From: Leishmania donovani
Lineage: Eukaryota > Euglenozoa > Kinetoplastea > Trypanosomatida > Trypanosomatidae
Length of the DNA: 64,000 nucleotides
Assembly (NCBI RefSeq): GCF_000227135.1
Contig: NC_018232.1
Span: 306,216-370,215 of the forward strand
Direction of reading: 5' to 3'
Part shown: one piece after another, positions 1-9,881 of the stretch
Layout: the number at the start of each line of letters is the position of its first letter
How positions within the stretch are numbered: position 1 is the stretch's first letter
Program-made: the position numbers and the translations under genes
The notes under the pieces: generated by a model
Databases searched by the model: none
What the model saw: the letters and a program-made list of their open reading frames with translations, nothing else
What the model was told of the DNA's origin: nothing

Positions 1-72
1 ACCTACTCCACTCAGCACTCGGCACTTTCAAAGGCAAACCGAAGCCCGGATCCACAGCCCCGGAGGCGTAGC

Positions 73-129
73 ATGTCGATGAGTGATATGACCGCTGCGA
101 CAGCCTTGCTGGCAGCCGCGGCGCCGTCA

Positions 130-163
<34 letters not shown>

Positions 164-3100
164 TGCAGAGGCGCGCGCAGTACTCCATGTACGCTCGGCA
201 GATGCGGCGACCCGGCTGTGACGGGGGCCGGTACGGGTTGCAGCATCACAACAGCGGCGTTGACTTCATGGTCGCCAACGAGTTTTTCAACTGCAGCGAC
301 AGCACCCTTGGCAGCGAGGCGGATCTCGATAGCAGCAGTGGCATCGGAAGCAGCGGTAGCGATGGTAATGATGACGCAGGAGGGGTGCACCACCGTTGTG
401 GCATGGCACCAAGGGAGCCCACCTTGCCGTACGGTTCCGGCCGCCGCCTGACCGGCAATGAGCTCTCCGCGCATTCCCCGCGGCGTGGACGAAACGAGGT
501 GGATGGAGCGCCGGCCCTCGGCTCGACTGCTACGGCCGCTGCCGCCGCCTCTGCTACGTCGCCAGCGCACGCGAAGTCGAGCAGCACAGGCAGGGCAGAG
601 ACGATAACGACGAAGGCCGTCTCCGTGGTAGTCTCCGGCGTCGACTGCAGCAGTGATCCCCCTCCAGCTCTCACCAGCAGCCGCAACAGCAGCAACGGCA
701 GTCACGACAGCAAGTCCTCGGCTGCGAGTGGGAAGAAAGGCGGTGTCACACCTTTGCCGTCGGCGAGGCAGGGCAATTGGCACAAGCGGCTCTTGCGGCC
801 CGTCTCACGAGGCAGCATTCGTGATGACGGCATCAGCGGCAGCGCCACGCAGTGGGGCTCGCCTGACGCCGCCGATGGTGCTCTCAGCTCGCACGAGGAA
901 AAGAAGTGCAAGACGGGCAAGAGAAAGACGAGCAAGCCGAGAATCCACCCGGAGGGACTCTTGGAGCTGAAGTTTCCGCATCGCACGCGCAGCTCAGCAG
1001 CAGCGCCGCGAACGTCGTCCGCGGCAGCCGGAACCGCGACCACCACGATCGGTGTAGAGGCGCTGGTGTCGAGGATGAAGCTGTCCACCACGAAGGAGTC
1101 GCCGAGCGTCGACGCAAAGCAGCGGCACACCAGTGGCGACCTCAGCGGCAGCACCGCGCCGGCTCTGTCGAATGAGAAGCGTGGCGGCCAGTGCGACTCT
1201 TTCACGTGCGTGTCGTCCTCGCCAGCGCAGCAGCATCACGCCGCCGGCAAGGATGGCAGAGGTAAACCCGGCGCGAACCGCAGCAGCGACCCGCCTCGCT
1301 CGTCGGAGTCCCCGGCGCATCATCACAGCCGTCAAGTGCAACATCATCACTGCGGTGGAGACGATGGAAGCAATGCCGTTCCAGAGACGGTGTTGGCCAG
1401 CCTTGTAGATTCAAAGTCGCACCATCGCCAGCCCAGACGCAACCGCAGCCTCGGTGGCAAGCTCGACCTGCACGACGAGAGCCCCAACGACTTCTTCGCT
1501 TCGACGCAGCGGAGCGGGCAGTACCGGATGCTTTACCGAATGGACAGCGAAAGCGGGAGCTCAACCGCCTCCATGCGCGAGGCAGTGTGCATGGCTACCG
1601 GCGGCGGCGCGGCGGCGGCGCACTCCTTTGGCAGCCTCTTCGCCGACTCGCGGGCCGCTTCGCTATACTCGGTGTCGTCGTCGCCCGGGCAAGCGTGGAC
1701 AGGTGACTACGCTGGCCGCGGAGTGATGCAACTAACAGCCGCGGTGGATCACCGCGCGCTGGACATGCAGAAAGTCGACGACGTCGGCGGCACGAGTGAG
1801 GCCAGCCGGCATCACCCTAGTCGTGGACTGCTCTGCAGCGGAAGCTGCACGGCCTGTGTGAATAGCACAGGCACCTTTAACGCGACCTCGCAACCGCAGC
1901 AGGCGGATCTGCAGCGCAAAATAGAGATGCACCTCCAGCGGATGACCTACACGTCGAAGTCGCCCAGCCTCGTCACCAGCAACCAAGTCGTCTCTGTGAG
2001 GCCAGAGAATAGCCAAGGTACCCGACACTCGCTGATATCTACGTTGCCGATGCCTCTGAACGTCGGCGCCGCTGAAGCGCCTGCCAACCGCGGGCAGGTC
2101 GGCGCCGCCGCAGTGATGCGTGAAGCGCTGTCGGCCGGTGCGTCGTGCCGTGACGGCCACGGCCACGTCCACACCGCCGCTAGCGTGAGCATATGCAGCA
2201 ACGGTAGCGGCAGCTCTAGCTTCGGCTCGAGCAGCAGCGGGGATCGCAGTATCAGCCCTGACGTAAGTGTCAGAGAGCTCGTGAAGTCGTCTCGGGTGAA
2301 GCCGCCAGCCAAGGCAGAGTCGCCGCCGCTCCTGCCACAGCCACCCCCGCCACAGACGGCGGTGATGCGGACCAAGACACATAGCTTCCGAGGACACGGT
2401 GGCAGACGTGGACCCACGAACCTGTCCGCCACCGAAGGCTTGGCGGCGTCCGCGGTGTCGCCGAAGAGGCACAGCAGCTGCGCTGGCCGGCGGCATCATC
2501 ACGGCAACGGTAGCAGCAACAGTGGCGACGCTCTGCACGCAACGGCGAGTGTCCTCACCTCGGTACAAGGCAGCTGCAGCGCGTTGCGGCCGACGCGGGC
2601 AGACAGCAAGGACCTCATTCTCCGGCCCGACCGCACTGCCTCTGCACGCCGTCACCGCCGCGGTGGTGGCGATGAGAACGCGCCGGAAGGCAGTGGCAGC
2701 CGTCAGCGGCACCCGCAGAACCGAAAACTTTCTTCCAGGACGCATTTTACCTCTTTCAGCTTTAGCAGTGACAGCTTCCTATACGGCAAGGTGCGTGGCC
2801 ATCTGGCGAAGGCGGCGGCAGTGGCTGCAAACTCGAGCAGCATCGAGCGTCGGCGTCACGCGTCGGGCTGTGAAAGCAGCGGAGGCACGCAGGCACACGC
2901 GCGTCACCACGCTCACGGTGAAGTCGACTCGGTTGCGCTGGGGGCCTCCCCATCCGCATCATCGCGCAAGGGCGAGGCCGAGTGTCGCCATCGCGGCAGC
3001 GGGTGCGGCAATGAAAGTGGGATGGGCAGCGTGGTGGCTGACTTGGACGACCTCCTCCTCGGCGCCGATGGCAGGGCCCCCTCTGGCAACCTGACGGCGC

Positions 3101-4050
3101 TCTACCCGCGCTCCGCCTCATCATCGTTGTCGCTGGCGCCATCGTCCCGAAACAGCAGCACCAACGGCAGCTGCGTCAGCAGCGGCTCCGTGCGTGCGCT
3201 GCGCAAGAGGGCTGCGAGAGCGCGGGACCTGTCGGCCAGCTCGTCAGTCGACTCCGAGGCAAGCGGCCGCCTTCATCCACATTGGACAGCACCGCCGCTG
3301 CCCCAGCAGCAGCAGTATGGAGCAGCTGGTGCGACGGCAACGGCGTCGTCAATGTACCGACTGCCCCTCGTGAAGACGTCGAACAGCTGCGGTGGAGCTG
3401 TGGCCGCTAACGGAAGCGCGAGCAGCGCCGTGACCGGTGGAACGCGCGGCATGAAGCTGCCATCCTTTAAGCCGAACATGGGCGTGGGCATTAGCAACAG
3501 CCCTGACACGAGCAGCGGCCGCCCTGTGAACATCAACTACGTTCTTCAGCCGCTGCGAAGCCCGGCGGCGAACGGCTCGGCAACGATGGCAGCAGCGTCA
3601 CCAGAGATCCACAGCGTAGCCAAGAGCCACAGCACATCCTCTGGCAGTGGCGTTGCCGCAGACACGTCGGGTGCGATGCCGACGGTCCATGGGCACGAAA
3701 AGGCGTCCTGGCAGCCCTCCATGCTGCCCAAAGTGCCTTGCGCCCTCTTCAATGGCAGTGGCAGCGGTGCGCACCTGCCACGAATGCCGCCAGCAAGTTC
3801 GCCTCGACACGCCAGCAGCAAGAGAGACGGTGACACCGACTCCTTGACGGTGTCGTTCCCGGACGCCAACGGCCGTGGCGACGGTGGTAGTGGCGCTGCT
3901 GCGTCGTCCTCCGCGGCGTCGCTGTTGGCAGGGCCATCCCGTGACTCGAGCGCGAAGCGACGTCGCCCCACGACGCAGAGTTTCACGCCGTGGTCTGTGG
4001 ACATGAGTCGCTTCAAGGCGCTGCAAGAGGCGCAGGAGCCGCCGAGTTAG
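73..4050 (+). CDS. Large low-complexity hypothetical protein, 1,325 aa
   Basis: The reading frame is intact from an ATG at 73 to a TAG at 4048-4050. I do not recognise the protein. It is dominated by Ser, Ala, Gly, His and Arg runs, with nine consecutive Gln near residues 20-28 from an uninterrupted CAG tract. No transmembrane segment, signal peptide or named domain is visible. Less repetitive islands, likely the conserved parts, are residues about 60-95 (acidic/Ser, containing FMVANEFFNCSD) and the extreme C-terminus (TPWSVDMSRFKALQEA). Many S-P and R-x-x-S positions suggest a phosphorylated, disordered protein, but that is inference. It is the first gene of the plus-strand unit seen here. 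The start is the first ATG of the frame, with only 72 bases upstream in the window, so an upstream extension is not excluded. Expression as a protein is likely because a 4-kb frame remains open, although GC-rich DNA favours chance open frames. Confidence 0.85.
130..156 (+). repeat. (CAG)9 coding polyglutamine tract
   Basis: Nine uninterrupted CAG codons encode a Gln9 run in the first large protein. Pure CAG, with no CAA interruptions, makes it prone to length variation between strains. Confidence 0.95.
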
Positions 4051-5397
4051 CGAGCGGCCTACACGCTGCTGCAAGCGGGGGTGGGGGTGAGGCTCACACG
4101 TAGGCGCCCTTTGCAGCCGTCACCGCGTTGCGGGTGTTTGATTGGCTGCGTGATGAGAGGAAAAGCCCCCGGGAAGCGGTGCTCGGACATACACAAGCAA
4201 CCACGCATATATATATATATGTGTGTGTATGTATGTTTATGTGCATGTGTATACATATATGTGTATATGTGTTTGTGTCGTTCATTTCCTTGTTGTCGTA
4301 GTCATTGTCGCTGTAGCTCGTCTTCTTTTGGCCATGCACTGTCATCTGGATTCCATGGTCGGTGTGCGTGTTGCCGCTACAACGGATGTGGGTGCCTGTG
4401 TATCTCTGTATACTGCAATCCGCCACCGCCACCACCCTTTACATGTACGTCGATGATGGACTGTGCCTGCGTGAATGCGTCTAAATCAAGAACGACGATG
4501 TAGAGGAGCATGCCGATTCCATCAACGGACCTCGCTCCCTCTCTCTCTTGTACGGGCCCCACCCACAGATGCACACACACACACACACACACACGTGCGG
4601 GTGCACTCGTGTTCGCAGGCATCATTCATACACTTTTCGTGTGTGTGTGTGTGTGCGCGCGCGCTTCAACCGTTTCTCATGGAGCACAGAACCAAAATGA
4701 AGATTTGAGCGACACCAAAGGACGACAGCGACGCCGATGTGTGTGGGGAGGGTGCAGGTCAGCCGGAGGATGCGGTGTGTTGCGGCTCTTGTTGGGTTCC
4801 TTGTGGTATGGGGGTGCGAGAGAGAGAGAGAGGGGGGGATGTGGCAACGTGCCGCCGTTCATCATCGCTGCTGGTGCTGCTGTTCCGCACGACGCGGCAT
4901 GACATGTGGGCACATGTGGCCTGTTACTCTGTGAAATGAAGTGTGCGTGAGCACCTACAAGAGAGGAGAGGTGCATCATCATCATCATCATCTGCTGCTG
5001 TCTACCAAGCAACCGCGCATGAACAGTCACTGACACAGACGTGCGCCTCGACGTCTGCATGCAGCGTCCACATCATTCCTTGTTTCCTCACTCCTTACTC
5101 CTCCTCCTCCCAACACGCCTTTTCATGTCATCGTTTCTCGCTCTACGGGCGACTCTCCTCGCCATCACCGCCATCTTCTCTGCAAGGAGCAAGCTTGAAC
5201 TCAAGTGTGAGAAAGAGCAACTCTGTGTCGGTGTGCGTAGAAGCTGTCCCACCTTCCCAGCAGAGCCCCCCACCCACCCTTGGCTGTCCTACGACTGGAT
5301 CCACGAACATCAGCCACAGCGAGCCGTGTACCCCCTTCCCCCTCCTCCCTCTCTGCGATTCAGCAGTTTGTATAAGCACGCATACAGCGCGTGTCTC
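4051..5397. other. Intergenic region with microsatellites; no gene seen
   Basis: No convincing gene is present. The spacer carries an (AT)n run at 4207-4220, a (CA)n run at 4572-4594, a (TG)n/(CG)n run at 4640-4662, a short (GA)n near 4820-4832 and a (CAT)n cluster near 4975-4992. Pyrimidine-rich DNA from about 5090 to 5115 and 5330-5355 lies in front of the next start and is the likely trans-splicing signal zone. Confidence 0.7.
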
Positions 5398-7401
5398 ATG
5401 CCTGCCGGTGCGAACTCGCGAACGCCGGCGAAGGACTTCGTCCAGGACTACGCGGCGAAGCGGCAGGCGCAGATGGAGCGGGCACGGCAGCTGCGTGAGG
5501 ACCGCCTTCAGCAGCAGCAGCAGCAGCGTCAGTCGTCCCCCCAAAAAAGCGGCGGTGGAAATGCCTACAACTCCTCCCCGAAATACACGGCGGTGCCCTC
5601 CGCCAGTGGCGGCGGCACAGCAACAGCGGCGCCGACTTCGCGTCAGCCCCCACCGCCGTCGCTCAACATGCCGCGCTCCCGCCACGTCACCCCGGGTCAC
5701 GGTAGCGCCGACAGCGGCTCCTCTCCTGGGAAATGCGGGGATGGATGTGTTCTCTACATCAAAGAGCAGGACTTCAAGCAGGCCACGCAAGCCGGCATTA
5801 TCACTCCCGACCAGGCGCGCCAGTTGTGGGCGATGCTGTCGAATCAGATCATCCGCGTGTGCTCGCCGTCGGCGCACGCAAACGCCGTGTCTGTGAGCAG
5901 CCTGCTGGCACTGTCGAATAACTCCTACAACTCCTCTGGGCGGGCGGCCGGCGGCCCTCAGTCGACTGGCGGCAGTGAGTTCGGCGCCAGCATTTCATTG
6001 GAGTCGCTGCGGACCAGCATCGCGTACTTCAAGCGGGAGCAGCAACGGCTGCAGCAGCAGGGCGGTGGTGGCGCGGCCGGCGCAGCCCCCGGCTCTAACG
6101 CCCAGGGCCGCCACCCGCTGTCCTCTTCGTCGCCAGCACTCAGTAACACAGCGGGGCAGCCCTTGTCGCAGTCGCGTGGCCTGCCCCAACGTCAGTTGCT
6201 GTACGACGGCAACGCCAACAGTGACTATTACCGGAACGACGGCGCCGCCAACGACGACGAGCAGCGAGCACTTGGCGCACCAATGCCGCTGCGCGGTAGC
6301 GGTGGCGGTGGCGGTCGTGGTGGTCGTCCAGCTTGGAACTCAGATGTGGAGGTGCGTCACGAGGACGACTACGACGACGATCGTAACCGTCACGCGCCAT
6401 CGTCGATGCCGACAATGAGCAGCGGCGCGGCGGCGCTCAAGAAGCCGCGGACGGGGAGGACTAGCACGGTGAGGCCGGCTGTCAAGGGTCCCGCCGCATC
6501 GTCATCGCCGGCTGCTGGTGCTAGTGGTGTTTTTGGCACCTCTGCCCAAGGGGGCGTGGGACAGGGAGGCGGCGGCTATGGAAACGACGACGAAGAGGCA
6601 AGCAACAACATGTACATGCCGCCGCAGCCCTCCTCCGCCGTGCCTCGAGGCGCCAAGGCCAGTGGCTCAGGTGCTGCTAGTCGGCGCCCCCCTGCAAGCC
6701 GTCTGACGGCACCACCGCCCTCGTCTGGCGCACCCGTGAACCTGGATGAAGTGCCCGTCGGCGGCGGCGGCGGTGGTGGCGGCATGAACGACTGGGCCAA
6801 CGCCTATCCACCCGGTATGGTGCCACCGACGAGCACCGGTGGCAACGACGCAATCGCTGCCGAGGCGGCGGCGGTAGCGCAGGAGCCGATGCAAGAGTGC
6901 CGCACCTGTGGCCGCAGATTTCGTATATCGGTGGTCATGCGGCACGAGGCGCTGTGTCGCAATCAGGCGAACAAGCCGCGGAAGGTCTTCAACATGCGCG
7001 AGCAGCGACTGGAGGGTGTCGAGGGGATCAAGGAGGTGCAGCGGACAGCGGCACGGAGCGGTGGTGGTGGTGGCGGTGGCGGTGTCGGTGGCGGTGGCGG
7101 ACGCGGCGGTGGCGGCGACGCAGCAACAGGGGCGGCCAAGGGCAAGCTCCCCAAGTGGAAGGTTCAGCACGAGCAGTTCCAGGCTGCGATGCGAGCGGTT
7201 CGCCAGCAAAAGGAGGCCGGAGGTGGCTTCGGATTCGGGCAGATGGCACCGCCGCCTGCCCCGATTCCGGAGGAGTATGATGATCGCGTCCCGTGCCCGC
7301 ATTGCGGGCGCAAGTTTGCCCAAGAGGTGGCGGCCCGGCACATTCCAAAGTGCGCGACGACCATTGCGAAGCCCAAGGGGATCCGCCCGATTCGCCGATG
7401 A
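5398..7401 (+). CDS. C2HC-type zinc finger protein (ZC2HC1-like), 667 aa
   Basis: Two C2HC zinc fingers of the zf-C2HC_2 type are visible. The first has C501, C504, H516 and C520 (C-R-T-C-G-R-R-F...H-E-A-L-C). The second has C633, C636, H648 and C652 (C-P-H-C-G-R-K-F...H-I-P-K-C). The C-x2-C-G-R-x-F core is the family signature. In other eukaryotes such proteins occur in cilia/flagella and nucleic-acid contexts, so a precise role cannot be assigned. The N-terminal 40 residues are a basic/Gln segment (KDFVQDYAAKRQAQMERARQ) and the middle is disordered Gly/Ser/Ala with runs of Gly. The start is set at the ATG at 5398. The frame stays open upstream, but only with non-ATG codons and pyrimidine-rich 5'UTR composition. 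The finger residues are seen directly; flagellar association is only inference. Confidence 0.85.
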   Translation: MPAGANSRTPAKDFVQDYAAKRQAQMERARQLREDRLQQQQQQRQSSPQKSGGGNAYNSSPKYTAVPSASGGGTATAAPTSRQPPPPSLNMPRSRHVTPGHGSADSGSSPGKCGDGCVLYIKEQDFKQATQAGIITPDQARQLWAMLSNQIIRVCSPSAHANAVSVSSLLALSNNSYNSSGRAAGGPQSTGGSEFGASISLESLRTSIAYFKREQQRLQQQGGGGAAGAAPGSNAQGRHPLSSSSPALSNTAGQPLSQSRGLPQRQLLYDGNANSDYYRNDGAANDDEQRALGAPMPLRGSGGGGGRGGRPAWNSDVEVRHEDDYDDDRNRHAPSSMPTMSSGAAALKKPRTGRTSTVRPAVKGPAASSSPAAGASGVFGTSAQGGVGQGGGGYGNDDEEASNNMYMPPQPSSAVPRGAKASGSGAASRRPPASRLTAPPPSSGAPVNLDEVPVGGGGGGGGMNDWANAYPPGMVPPTSTGGNDAIAAEAAAVAQEPMQECRTCGRRFRISVVMRHEALCRNQANKPRKVFNMREQRLEGVEGIKEVQRTAARSGGGGGGGGVGGGGGRGGGGDAATGAAKGKLPKWKVQHEQFQAAMRAVRQQKEAGGGFGFGQMAPPPAPIPEEYDDRVPCPHCGRKFAQEVAARHIPKCATTIAKPKGIRPIRR

Positions 7402-8492
7402 CGAAGTTGGGATGAGGTAAGGCGCCGCAAGAGAAGGTCCCGTGAAAGACGACAATAAAACCCCACCCGCTGCCCCCAGTACACTTACAGGGGGTGTGTG
7501 CGTGTGGGTGTGGGTGTATCATCTGGCGTGTAGGTGCGCGCTCGTCTGTCTCCCCCCCCCCACTCTCTCTCTAAGTGTGTGTGTGTGTGTGTGTGTGTGT
7601 GGGAATGGGATGAGGTGGGGGAGGGGAGCACTAGAAGCATGGCAGGGATGTCACACAGATGGGTGGGGATGAGGAGGAGATGGTCGCCGTCGTTGGCCTT
7701 CTGCTTTTGCTGGCATTGTGCTCCCTCTCGCGCTCTCGCAACCCCCCTCTTCTCCTCATGTCCGTCTCCGTGACACGCATGAAACATGCATATCTGTATC
7801 GCTTGCTCTTGGCGTTATTGGCGTTGGCGTTGTTACGGGGTGGCTGTGGTTAAGACGCTTTTCGCCGCGTTAGATATTTCCGTCTTCTTCCTCGTGTACA
7901 TGTGTTGGCACTTCAACTGTCTCCGCCGCCGCACTGCTTCACGCGGCATAACGATGTCCAGGCGGGGGGAGTGAAGGTGGGAAGTGTTTGCTCTGCTGTG
8001 TGTCGCCTCCTGCTCCCATGAGTGCGCACGTAGAGGCATCCGCGGCATGCTTCCAGGCTTCGGCGGCACCACCGCGCTCACTCTTGCAGCGCAACCAGCC
8101 CCTCCCTCATCCCTCCATCCCATCCCCTCCTCTCTCTGGCATCCACGCGTACGCCGGCACACGTGCACACGGCTCATTGCACTGTGTTAATGCCTACAAA
8201 TATGTGCGCCGTTCTCTATCGCTCTCTCCCTCTCTCTGCACCTTCCCCTCCTCCCCAACGCTCACGCATACAAACAACTTAAACACGTACGCTGGTGCAA
8301 CTGCCCCATCGCTTCCCCGCGCTGCCAGTGGTCGTAGTCGTCGCCGCAGAGATCGTCGTTGCGGACTGTCGTGGTGCTCAGCAGTGCTGCTGCTCCCTTT
8401 TTGTCTTAAGCAAACAGGACAACTCCTGTTTCTCTACGCACATACACACACACATACCCTCCCTCATCTCCACCCCCCACCCCCCGAGCACT
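7402..8492. other. Intergenic region; (GT)n and pyrimidine tracts
   Basis: No gene seen. It contains a (GT)13 run at 7575-7600, preceded by a C-run and (CT)n, and extended pyrimidine stretches at about 8100-8140, 8210-8260 and 8455-8487 leading up to the next ATG. These are the probable polyadenylation and trans-splicing signals. Confidence 0.65.
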
Positions 8493-8960
8493 ATGCTCCG
8501 GCGCTCTCCGGTTCCGCGTCGCTACCGCACGGCATGGCGTGAGCTGCTGCACCCGCTCCCGGTGTGGGCTCGCAAGCAGCAGTGGCTAAAGCGCGATACC
8601 GTCGAGATGAACGAGGCCATCCTGCGTGAGCCCTACTACCGCATCAAAACCTTCGCGCAGCCCGCCGCCTTTGTGTCTCCTCGCGTGAGCGAGAGCGCCA
8701 CGCACGAGCCAGACACTCAGCAGAGCAGCCGCTATGGCGTGGATCGTCAGCTGCGCGGACCGCGTCGCGCAGTGTCGCCCGAGCGTCTGCAGGAGCTACG
8801 TGAGCAGCTGCAGTTTGTCGGGTCTATCGGGCCTAAAGTGCCGCCGGCGGCGGGGGCAGGGCCGGCGTACCAAGACGAGTACGGGACTCGCCTGCGCCCG
8901 CGCTACCCACAGTCGTGGGATACAGTGCCTCCGCACCAGCCCTCGCGCTCTGAGATTTGA
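8493..8960 (+). CDS. Small basic hypothetical protein, 155 aa, possibly mitochondrial
   Basis: The ATG at 8493 opens a 155-residue frame with a strongly basic, Arg-rich N-terminus (MLRRSPVPRRYRTAWREL) that lacks acidic residues for 16 positions and resembles a mitochondrial presequence. The middle is charged and not repetitive (VEMNEAILREPYYRIKTFAQP; residues about 35-60), and the C-terminus is Pro/Arg-rich. I do not recognise a family. Size, basic character and presequence-like start would fit a kinetoplastid mitoribosomal or other mitochondrial matrix protein, but this is a guess. The frame is open further upstream only through low-complexity 5'UTR without a better start. It is much less repetitive than its giant neighbours, which argues for genuine constraint. 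Confidence 0.75.
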   Translation: MLRRSPVPRRYRTAWRELLHPLPVWARKQQWLKRDTVEMNEAILREPYYRIKTFAQPAAFVSPRVSESATHEPDTQQSSRYGVDRQLRGPRRAVSPERLQELREQLQFVGSIGPKVPPAAGAGPAYQDEYGTRLRPRYPQSWDTVPPHQPSRSEI

Positions 8961-9092
8961 GCGTGCGCGAGTGTCTGCCGCCTCTGCGCGGCGGCGGCGG
9001 CGGCGGATGCGTTGTGATGGTGGAGGGTGCGAGTGTGCAGCTGACCTGTGCGTGCGTGTGCGTGTGTGTCTCTGTCGTATCCTCTCTCCCTC

Positions 9093-9095
9093 TGT

Positions 9096-9126
<31 letters not shown>

Positions 9127-9260
9127 GGGGGGGGGAGGGGGGGGGGGCAGGCGGGGGGGGGGGGGNNNNNNNNNNNNNNNNNNNNNNNNNNNNNNNNNNN
9201 NNNNNNNNNNNNNNNNNNNNNNNNNNNNNNGTGGGGGGGGGGGGGGGGGGGGGGGGGGGG
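9093..9260. repeat. (TG)n then poly-G tract containing an assembly gap of 65 N
   Basis: A (TG)n run (9093-9110) passes into a nearly pure G run (9110-9165, with single A and CA interruptions), then 65 N (9166-9230), then another G run to about 9260. The surviving G runs on both sides show that the gap is a long G homopolymer that could not be read through. Its true length is unknown. Confidence 0.9.
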
Positions 9261-9881
9261 CGAAGCGCAGGAGAGGTGGATGCGTCACAGTTTTCCACGC
9301 GTCAACGAGAACGAAAGAAGAGCAATGCCAACGACTGCACCGGTAAGGTCTGCCAGCGCGCCTGCAGAGCTGAGCGGCGGAGCGTGCCCGGCGTCGACAG
9401 GGATAGCCGGAGCAGCATGCGGCAAAGAAGAAATGAGGGGTGCACGGCGGTGCCGATCTCGCGTGACTCCGTATGTGCGCCGGATCTGTCTGCCTGTCTG
9501 TATCACCACCCCCACCCCCTCCCGCACCTCCTGTGTGCCGTGCGCTCGCACGGGCGCGTCTCTACGGTGATGACGCCGTCTCTGCTGCCCCCACAAACGC
9601 CTCTTTCTTTCCTGCTGCCGCCCTTCTGCTCGATGTGCCTCATGACCCCATCGTTAACACACACGATGCATACGTGCCCCCGACGCCTGGCGAGAGGTAC
9701 GCCCTACCTCCTCCTTCCCCCCCCCCCCGACGCCGCCATTCACAGCGCCTGCCATCTCCGCCAGCCCCCCCCCCCTGCCCCGGACATTACTACACGCACA
9801 CACACGTCTCGCGCTCGCCTCGCATGTATTTGGGGCGGTCTCTCCCTCTGCTTACCGTTTTCCCGTACTTCCCTCTATTCA
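9261..9881. other. Intergenic region upstream of the 1,938-aa gene
   Basis: No gene seen. The DNA is C/T-rich with C-runs at about 9718-9728 and 9765-9775. A pyrimidine-rich block at 9838-9880 immediately precedes the next ATG and is the likely trans-splicing region. Confidence 0.6.

Noticed and set aside
127..783. Minus-strand frame ending in a Leu run opposite the first large gene
   Set aside because: The Leu run is the complement of the CAG tract, and the rest is low-complexity antisense of a longer plus-strand gene.
5041..5397. 119-codon extension of the zinc-finger protein
   Set aside because: It begins at a GTG and has 5'UTR-like composition; the methionine at 5398 starts a sequence typical of the coding region. 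An internal in-frame ATG within the extension remains a remote alternative.
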